Shown: positions 56,338 to 64,000 of the stretch, piece after piece | Position numbering within the stretch: the stretch's first letter is position 1 | Layout: each line of letters starts with the position of its first letter | From: Gautieria morchelliformis | Lineage: Eukaryota; Basidiomycota; Agaricomycetes; Gomphales; Gomphaceae | DNA length: 64,000 nt | Assembly: GCA_015179125.1 (NCBI GenBank) | Contig: WHVA01000142.1 | Span: 124,001 to 188,000, forward strand | Direction of reading: 5' to 3' | Translations under genes and position numbers: made by a program | The notes under the pieces: generated by a model | Databases searched by the model: none | Told to the model about the DNA's origin: nothing | The model's input: only the letters and a program-made list of their open reading frames with translations

Positions 56338-57455
56338 TCAGAGCTTCTGTGCATTTGCAGCCGTGATGTTTTGCCCAGCGGCCTTCGCACGCCGCCTCAA
56401 CTTTTCCGTGGACTTGTTTCCACGCAGGCCTCCGCCCCAGACTCTCCTTAGATCCTCGGCTTTGTCATTACTACAAATGCATGATTAGCAAAACCACCAC
56501 TCAACCTGTAACGAACTCTTACAAGTTGGCCTTGGCCGCGCTAACAATAGTGGCAAGTTCCCTTTCGTCCTCGCTCTTGACATCCTGAAGTGTAAGGATA
56601 GCCGCAGTTTTCTTGTGTACAACTGTGCCGAGCCGTGCCTTGGATTTGACAATGACGTAGGGGACACCCATCTTCCGGCAAAGCGCAGGGACAAACACGA
56701 CCAGTTCAATCGGGTCGACGTCATGAGCAATGATGACGAGGTTTGCCTTTTTCGACTCTATGAGCGCGACGCAGTGGTTGAGACCATACTTGACAAAAAG
56801 AGGCTTCTTATCCTGATGCGAGAGCTAAGCGATTTCATTCTAGCATAATTTGTAAATTGTCACCTTCTTCTGATCATCTTTCCCATCGACAACAGCTTTG
56901 GCATCAGCATCAAGACGTTCCTTCTTCTGTTGCTTCGTCTCGGGACGATATCTGCGGAAGCATTAGCGCAACCTTGACAACTGTAGAAAAGCACTGACTT
57001 ATTTAACAGCTTGAAAAGTTGGGTCGCCGTGTTCTTATCCAAAGTGTGCGAGAATTGAGCGATGGCGGGTGGTACCTTGAGGCGCTGGTGGAGAATTACT
57101 TTCTGCCTTTGTAGGCGGACATACTCAGGCCACTTGACGAAGCGAGTCAAGTCACGCTGAGGCTGAATGTCTTGGCCTACACTGATGCATCAGCCCCTCT
57201 TCCCCAGACCAATGTCAAATTTTATTTGATAACGCACCGATACCAAAGTTTTTGGGGTGAGACTCAAAGAGAGGATTTTTGGTGACCTTGGCCTGCTTCG
57301 AAGCTCCAAACGGGGCGGGAGCAGGCTTCTTGCTAGTCTTGGCCTTGGGCTGGTCATTGAGGCGATGCGTACCGGCAGCACGGAAACAAGCAGAAGGAGA
57401 CACAAATCAGCATATCGATGCATTTGATCACCCTCTTCTGCTCCGGCAGCACCAT
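56338..57455 (-). CDS. RPL8: 60S ribosomal protein eL8 (yeast L8, human L7a)
   Basis: Structural protein of the large ribosomal subunit, L7Ae/L30e fold. Joined exons give [19 protein letters not shown]..., [75 protein letters not shown], then [20 protein letters not shown] (L7Ae core, about 56770-56710), [12 protein letters not shown], and a C-terminus with [19 protein letters not shown], ending at 56338. The first exon is only the ATG (57453-57455): it is followed by a GTGCTG...CCAG intron and then CCCAAGGCC (Pro-Lys-Ala), which restores the conserved MPK start. Later introns: after FGIG (phase 1), after KLLNK (phase 2), after DDQKK, and 56471-56522. High expression is expected. Introns of such genes often house snoRNAs; I could not identify one. 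Confidence 0.93.
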
Positions 57456-57468
57456 ACGTCTCGGAGCT

Positions 57469-57960
57469 CTAGTGCCCACAGACCCCACCGTGGCAAGATG
57501 GGGTCCGTAGGCCCAGCGGGGTGCGCTTCATCACCCTTATAGGACTCAACGCAGGGTAATAGACATGCTTGTCTACACGAGTCTGAGAAGGCTGGTTAGG
57601 GACGAATGTATGTGTCATCCGAAAGCAACACTTGCCATCCATCCAAACATCGCCTCCAAAACTCGTGCCCTCGCCGCCAATAGACGTATGATGTACTGCC
57701 AGACCAAGAGTTCGAATAACGCATACTCACCATTGTAGCTGAAGTCTTGACGGTTGGATGACGGTAAAAGGTGTGACGCTGACAGATTTACAAGTCCGAC
57801 ACCCAAAACAGTCGTCCGAGCAAATAGTTTATGTAAGTACGATTCGTGCCACTCAAATCGCGTCAGGTTAGCAATAGAAACGGTCATGAATGCCACACGG
57901 GTGGAAGTTCTTATAAAGACCACTCTGTCGATCTCTGATTACTCACCTCATCGTCAACAC
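57469..57960 (-). CDS. Small unrecognised gene just upstream of RPL8
   Basis: Weakly supported. With an intron after FSYN (GTGAGTATGC...GGCAG, about 57698-57733) the frame joins to VHHTSIGGEGTSFGGDVWMD and GKCCFRMTHTFVPNQPSQ, ending CHGGVCGH with a stop at 57469-57471. Upstream, an intron GTGAGTAATC...TATAAG (about 57911-57949) precedes the exon. The stop lies only 14 bases before the RPL8 start codon on the same strand, which would leave almost no room for the RPL8 leader outside this gene. A noncoding leader or chance frame is the alternative. Confidence 0.25.
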
Positions 57961-58139
57961 TGCTGAGGAACTCGTTGATTGCCTCCCTATCTCAGGCTAT
58001 AAAACTGCTTTTATGGTAGGTAGTCTCCTCCTTGACTTGTTGAAGAAATGCCGGGCCACAGACGGAGTCCTCTTATATCCGGAACCGCGGTGTTTCCGAA
58101 ATCTTACAAAGTATTTTTATGTCTGGATTTGAGATATCA

Positions 58140-59112
58140 GTAATTCTGACAATTGCCCTCAGAACACCAATATATGTTGGATAATTGGAACGAAACATTT
58201 CTGAGCCACGCACCCTCAGAGGCTAGAAGCGTGCTAACTTTCCATCTCATCAGACATATTCGGCCTCCATATTTGGTCGTCCTGGACAATACCTGTTACG
58301 TTGCATATCCCTGTATTCGGTACATTCCTAGATGATTGTGATGTGTATCAGCCAACGGCAGAGGATAATGCATTTATCCTGGAGTTGAGATATCCGGCTT
58401 CTTCGACACTGAGGCCAAACGCATGACTCGTGCGCGGGAGCTAATGGTGAAATATGACCTCCCTGTGGGTCGAGTTCATACACAACTGATGTGGATCTGC
58501 ATGGAATTGACTTCATCTACGCCATACTTGAATCCAAGTGCCAGTGGACTTGGGGTAGCCGCCGAACCAGTGCTACAGCTGGAATGGTGTTATGCTTCCG
58601 ACGGCACAAAGGATTACCCTGTATCCAATCTACCCTGTTAGCTTGTCTACCTAGTTGGTGAGTACTGTGGAAGCCCACTAGAACTTCTGGCCATAACACA
58701 GGGGCCTACATCGGCTTTATAGGTGCTGTATGGATGGGGCACCCTGCTCTTCAAGTCCTTGGCCCCGTCTTGCCATTGTATTCCCATAACAATGACTGTG
58801 GTGCTCGGAGCCATATTGCATGTACTTTCAGTGCAGCAAAACAGGCTTGTTCATCACTGAAGCACTCTTATGGGAAATGTCTTTGATCAAACTCAATGAC
58901 CTGTTTCTGAATTCCCACACCGCGAATACAAGCCTTCTTTGGACGGTCTTTCTCGGGCTTTCACATATCTGACAGCGACAGACAAGACAAACTTGATCTT
59001 CCACCGAAAGTGTGAAAATTGCGACATGTATCAAGTTCACGCGTCGCTATTCACCAGAGGCACACTCAGCACGCGTTTCGCTGGGATGTGCGCCAACTTT
59101 GAAGGGGTGTGA
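58140..59112 (+). pseudogene. Possible remnant of an unrecognised plus-strand gene
   Basis: Several short frames look like exons: DDCDVYQPTAEDNAFILEL (about 58332-58390), AYIGFIGAVWMGHPALQVLG (about 58706-58765), and a last piece at 58915-59112 ending FHRKCENCDMYQVHASLFTR..GTLSTRFAGMCANFEGV and a stop. GT..AG pairs exist (for example 58659-58700 and 58801-58831), but I could not connect all pieces. No domain is recognised; the Cys-x2-Cys group near the end is the only motif. Confidence 0.25.
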
Positions 59113-61098
59113 ACGCATTGCTAAGGGATGGTTCATGATTGGGAACGGCGAGAGCCATCGCAACTTTGATGGTAAAGCCCTCTATTGACTTTGACTGGGC
59201 AGGGAAATTGGAGACGTGAAATATACGCTGGCCTGAAGGAGTGCACGATCGATGGGCAGAGTGTTGTTGCCCGGCATGATATTAGGTTGCTCGGATGTTT
59301 ATGGATCTTGGTGTTGCATGACACGTATAAAGCATACGAGTACGATATATTCTGATGTAAATACAATACCACAAATCACGGGAAGGAACGGAAAGTTAGT
59401 CTGTGACATAAGTACGGCTTGTAATACACTACAGAAAACTTCGACACTTGATTTCCCGTACATTTACAACAGGCGATATTCAGCACCGGCAATCAATGCC
59501 AGGGAATGTTTAGGGCACCGCCAAAATAAATGCTTTCGAATGTTTATTTTACCAAAAAAAATCCAAGTATGGGTATGCAAGGTGCGAACACGTCTTCCAA
59601 CACCCCGGCGCTGGTTTACAGTAACCCCGCTCGTACGTCCATGGACAAGAGTAAGTTGCCAGCACATCAGACAAGTGACCATGCTCGCATAAGGGTAGTA
59701 GGCCGGTTAGTTCAAGAAATGATACTGTTGAGCCGTGTCCAAGTTGGGTCGAAAGCCTGGGGCGTCAGCCCTGCAGCAGGCTTTTGATGAAAACACACCA
59801 CCATCAGACCTGGAACCAATATTTGGATTTACTTATAATTGTACTTATACTTAGAGAGAGAGAGACGGAGATCGATCAATTATAGTGCTCGAAGCGCTTA
59901 GCGCTTATAGTGCGCTTTTACTAGAAATACATTGGCTTCCCTACGATAGTAGAGAGATCATAACGTGAAGGGGCGACGAAGGGTAGCACCCGCGGATGCA
60001 CCTGGCGCCACGATAGGGGGGGAGACGCGGTTCTAAACCTGTTGCGCATAAGAGGATGGTTGCATCCCCGGATCTATGTCTCTTGCCGCGGAGGCGCCAT
60101 TGGTCCCCCAGTGGTCAAAAGTCCCCGCATCTCCGGTGCATTGGGTCCACGGGTGCGTCTATCTGAGGCTGAAGAGGGCATGGCGGAGTGTCTGAGTATC
60201 AGAAGGGGGGGCGTAGGGTGTAAAGTATTGGCCGGGGAGACTTGCATGGCATTTAGGACGACGACTCATATATTTGTTGTGTTAAACCGGTACTGATGCA
60301 TCTGACCTCTGCATACACCCGAATACATCAAGCAGCCTTCCGGTGACATGCGTACATGCGAAATGGGGACTATGGCCAACTGGTAAGGACCATTATGTAA
60401 TTGGTCTCATCTGCATCAGCGGAAATTTTTCCAGAACTGCGTGGATTGTCAAATTGGTAGTACAGCATGTTAGGCGGCCCGCCGGCCCTGAGCCACCGGA
60501 ACAACATATCTCGGGCTGCACTGCAACGGTTAGACCAAACCATGCGAAAACCTTGTGGACGCGTGGATAATGTGCCGACGTGCGGCCGGGAATTCCGAAC
60601 TGCGAGCACCGGCCATCCGGCAGCATCGAGCGCCCGCCAGACTAGCCATTCTGGCTGCTTTGTAAACATCAGCCACACTCTCTGAGAAGCATGCTCGTCT
60701 GATAGATCTCTACGGCCTAGGCGGTGTTGCCCTTGCGCAGTAGATCACCACAGTTTTCGAGGGCCGTCTACCCGTTGGGGAGGTCCCATCGCAGGCACGA
60801 GTTGCCAAATCCACAGACGACGCCTGCTCAGGTCAAGGAATGGTCTGCCTGGCGCGGTTACCAGGGCCAATATATATAACCCCGGGTCTGTGGAGTAACA
60901 CTAACAATAGAAGTTGATCTTGATATGCTTGGTGGCTGAGAGTTGGCAGCGCGAGACTTGCTAAGCAGAGCCATCGGATTCGGCGTGAGCGCATGTTACC
61001 TCTTCGGGGCTATATCTTTATGGCAAGCAGATGTCAGGGGGGTGGCATACATATGCTTGAGCGCCGTATCCCTCTTGCGTACCAGAGAATCATCTAAC
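59113..61098. other. Gene-poor stretch before the G-alpha gene
   Basis: No gene supported. It contains a GAGAGAGAGAGA microsatellite (about 59854-59865), a nearby palindromic AGCGCTTAGCGCTT (59893-59906), and G-rich runs at 60015-60023. Frames at 60370-60690 are open on both strands but have no family signs. The last 200 bases should hold the G-alpha promoter; GGCCAATATATATAACCCCG at about 60867 is a CCAAT-plus-TATA arrangement, which may drive a leader transcript of that gene. Confidence 0.4.
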
Positions 61099-63360
61099 AT
61101 GCCTGTTAGTCTGGGCATATCATCGGACCCGCTGTCGCACGCGCTGGCACCCCCACCGGATGAAAGCCCTGAACAACGTCAACAAAGGCTGCGCGACGAA
61201 AAGGCGGCCAAGCTCATCAACGATGAAATCGACGCAGAGCTCAAACGGGATCGCAAGTCTTTCCTCAAAGAGTACTCGAAAGCGGTTCGCGTTCTGCTCT
61301 TGGGTGAGCCTCGTCTCCCCATCGAAAATGAGGAGTGTGAGCTTACTGCTACCTTGCCAGGGCAAAGTGAGAGCGGCAAGTCCACAACATTGAAGAGTAT
61401 GTAGCCTTCGTGATGCTGCAGCTATCAGCTTATAGACCAAATATTCAAGACTTCCAGATGGTATGGGCGCCCCAGTCATGGCGGGAGGAGCGCGCATCCT
61501 GGCGGTCTGTAGTAAGTCGCGTACGTCCCTCCCAAACACAAAACATCTCTCTTAGTTCTATATACGAGGTCTGTCTAAATATTGTCAAGTCAACATTCAA
61601 TATACTCTCCGTGTTATTCACCTCTTCATCTCCAATGGACCGGTTCTCGCCACAGGACCTGTCATCAGTCAACCTTGACGCGTTATCTTCCTCCCTCGCG
61701 TCCGCAGAAGAGATCATCAAAACACGTCTCTGTGCGTTCGACGCAAGAAATACGTCAGGAGCTCTACGCACAGGCTCCGTGGATCCACAACCTGAACTTT
61801 TCATCCCGTCCAATGTTTCCTGGAAAGATCGCTTCATTACGCGACTACGAGGAACTAAGGCGGACGACCAATCCTCCATTGAGTTGAATGGTAATGGAGT
61901 GCTCGAGAAGGACGAAGCGATGGAGATTTTGATCTCTCGGAAATCCTATATCCAACAGCTTTGGAACAGCCCTGTGGTCCAAGAGCTTTTATATAGAAAA
62001 GGTGTGAGGCTCGAGGAATCGCCTGGCTTGTGAGTGCAGCATGGATAACGGACCATTCCTATTCCTGAGTAATCGCATACTGAGAAGCTATGACTTTTAG
62101 CTTCATGAATGACTTAGATCGAATACTAGCTGAAGGCTACGAGCCTTCTGATGGCATGTGTTCTCGCCTCTTTATTGCACTCTCCGTTTCATATTCCAAC
62201 TTTAGAGGACGTCATGAGGGCGCGTCTACGCACCATGGGTGTCCAGGAACACAAATTTTGCTTTGAGACTGGTATATCTCTGCCGTGCATTCATTGGAGC
62301 TATGTCTCTGATCCTGTTTGCATGCGCATGTAGGTACCGAAGTTGGGCAAGAGTGGATAATATATGATGTCGGCGGAACACGACCACAGGTATGTATCTT
62401 TTGCTTTATCTCTTGCCGAGAGTGGTGGACTCATCCGCCTTAACTGATCACAGCGAGGTATGCAGGAATAGCCATAACAGGGCATCTAGTTGCTGATGCG
62501 CACCGGACACAGCATCATGGTTTTCTTTCTTCGATGACGGTAAGGACAACGTTTTTCAGGCAAGGCGATTTCGACACATAATATAACTTTATTGGCAGTA
62601 AACGCCATAATATTTCTCTTTCCCGTCAATTGTTTCGATGAGGTACTAGACGAGGACCCGCGCGTCAACCGACTGGTGTGTTCATAATGTGTCATCTTGT
62701 GAACTCGTGTTGCTCAAGAACGTTCTTGGACAGCAAGATTCGCTCAACCTCTGGAAACAAATATGCCGGTCGCCTCTCCTTGCGAAAGCGCAATTAATTC
62801 TGTTTCTGAACAAGGTATGCTTGCTCGAACAGATCGATAATAGCGCTCACATTCAGTATTGAAATGATCCAACCTCGATAATCGGCATGGTCAAGGTTGA
62901 CCTTCTGCAGCGGAAACTCGACTCGGGCGTCCATTTCGCAAATTATGTCCCCGGGTTCGGCAATCGCTCAAACGACCGTGACACCGTATGTCGATGTAAG
63001 CATTTGTCTCCGTTCCCTTCGAGACTTCTCTTGCGCTGCTTCATACAGTATCTGACCGCGTTCTCGGGCCTAGATTTGCGGAACCAGATGAAGGATGCGC
63101 AAAAGCGCCACTCACCTCAGCCTCGGGCATTCAACGCCTGGCTAACGTGCGCCACTGTGAGAAAAGCCTTCGCATCCAATGTTTTGGCTTGAACTCTCAT
63201 CTACATGAAAATGTGCACTAGGACACGAAAGCCACCGAGAAGACACTCGGAACCGGTGCGTCACGAACCACTGATCTACATGCCCTGCCTCCAACTAACT
63301 TATCTGGAAGTACGATTCGGTATCATAAAGGAAAACGTCGCTAAAGCCGAACTCGTATAG
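61099..63360 (+). CDS. G-protein alpha subunit, atypical fungal class
   Basis: GTP-binding signal transducer. The start at 61099 gives MPVSLGISSDPLSH, without an N-terminal Gly for myristoylation. Exons join to LLLGQSESGKSTTLKNFQ (P-loop), WAPQSWREERASWRSVV, CLNIVKSTFNILSVLF, a longer than usual helical domain, PSDEDVMRARLRTMGV (switch I Arg and Thr), WIIYDVGGTRPQ (switch II: Thr where catalytic Gln normally stands), FFDDVNAIIFLFPVNCFDEV, LILFLNKVDLLQRKL (NKxD), LTCATDTKATEKT (TCAT) and VRFGIIKENVAKAELV, stop 63358-63360. Every guanine-binding motif is present, so it should bind GTP; loss of Gln predicts slow hydrolysis. About 11-12 introns; that at 62154-62205 starts GC. Such Gln-lacking, expanded G-alpha proteins occur in mushroom-forming fungi; their receptors are not known to me. 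Confidence 0.9.
62154..62205 (+). other. GC-AG intron in the G-alpha gene
   Basis: Exon ends CCTTCTGATG, intron starts GCATGTGTTC and ends CAACTTTAG before AGGACGTCATG. This join gives PSDEDVMRARLRTMG, the conserved switch I run-in. The nearest GT (62158) would put the following exon out of frame, so the GC donor is required. Confidence 0.75.
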
Positions 63361-64000
63361 TGTTTTTTTCTTTCTTTCTTTGTCGGGTCGTGGTAGTGAA
63401 AGTAATCATGGATAATCTGCCCGCGGACTCATCTGTAACGCGCTGTCATTCATAGTGTTCCTCATATCGTACCTGTACCGGTCACGCTGGAAACCCGAAG
63501 ATGTACTCGTATGAATATAGCACCCAATCGAGTGCATTGCGTTGTATACCACCACTGTTGAAAAAACTGCCGTTTGTGTGTAGTTGTCCGACGGTTGTCA
63601 TCCGTCGACTTCTTCATGACAGACCCCTTTTGACATGATAACATGTAGCCGTCGCAACTGAGAGTCGTGAGAGGATCCGAGCCGACCTCCGTCCGAATGG
63701 TCACCAAGGCAAGGCGTTCGCGGCGTTCGAGAAGAAAAATCCAAGCAATATGTCTGGCTCAGACAACGTTTGACACCCATGACGACTACTAGCTTCGTCT
63801 GTGAAAGACCGTCCGGAAAGGAACTTGGCTGCCGACGAGTCCTTGTAGAGATACAACCCGGAAGTGTAGCCGTCACTCTCGTAATCGGAAACCGCTCACA
63901 GGGGAAACACAAGTCCGCTACGCTGCTATAACGCTCGTAATCATGTACCCGTTAGGCTGAGCTATGCCAAAGGACACGAGGGGTGATTACAATCGCCAGA
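63361..64000. other. Downstream flank, no gene supported
   Basis: The last 640 bases contain a T/C-rich stretch (TTTTTTTCTTTCTTTCTTTG at 63362) after the G-alpha stop. A minus-strand frame at 63912-63598 has no family signs. A gene entering from the right edge cannot be excluded. Confidence 0.35.

Noticed and set aside
1-64000. CRISPR arrays, bacterial operons, plasmid or phage features
   Set aside because: None seen; introns, snRNA-like genes and LTR elements show a fungal chromosome.

Overview
This is a eukaryotic window from a filamentous basidiomycete, most likely an Agaricomycete. Genes are cut by many 45-70 base introns with GT..AG (occasionally GC..AG) ends. The gene content is typical of these fungi: an OPT oligopeptide transporter, F-box/leucine-rich proteins, a Dnf-type P4-ATPase, an expanded-class G-alpha subunit and self-primed chromovirus retrotransposons. 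Assignment below class level would be guesswork.

Layout. 0-10 kb: membrane protein (-), MTH1-like NUDIX hydrolase (+), OPT transporter (-), secreted type-B carboxylesterase (+). 10-18 kb: three tandem F-box-like paralogues (A, B, C; all -), separated by a 666-base double foldback repeat and a 237-base solo LTR with a 5-base target duplication. 17.8-28 kb: two DNA transposons stacked in the upstream region of copy C. One is an 861-base element at a TA site. The other is a 9.3 kb Mutator-like element with a transposase gene (SWIM finger) and a Ulp1-protease gene, inside a 10-base target duplication; the empty site survives in front of paralogue B. 28-42.5 kb: transposon graveyard: a decayed host gene, gag remnants, a 7.5 kb chromovirus (560-base LTRs, self-priming site, frameshifted pol, an inverted piece of integrase, an antisense Cys-rich ORF), a second decayed gypsy element split by an LTR-like insertion, and a tandem repeat array. 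42.5-47 kb: gene-poor DNA, then an F-box gene flanked by two copies of a structured small RNA gene whose 5' end matches U1 snRNA. 47-64 kb: P4-ATPase (-), a Pro-rich membrane-protein-like locus (-), SINE-like tandem repeats, ribosomal protein eL8 (-), gene-poor DNA, and a G-alpha gene (+).

The most unusual thread concerns splicing. One U1-like RNA copy keeps the usual 5' end (ACTTACCT); the other reads ACTTGCCT, the exact complement of an AG|GCAAGT donor. F-box copies B and C use precisely that GC donor where copy A has GT, and the G-alpha gene also has an intron that must start with GC. A functional link is inference, but the base changes are directly visible.

The genes do not form an operon or obvious pathway; the window is best read as housekeeping and signalling genes separated by layered transposon insertions whose order can be worked out from paralogous empty sites.
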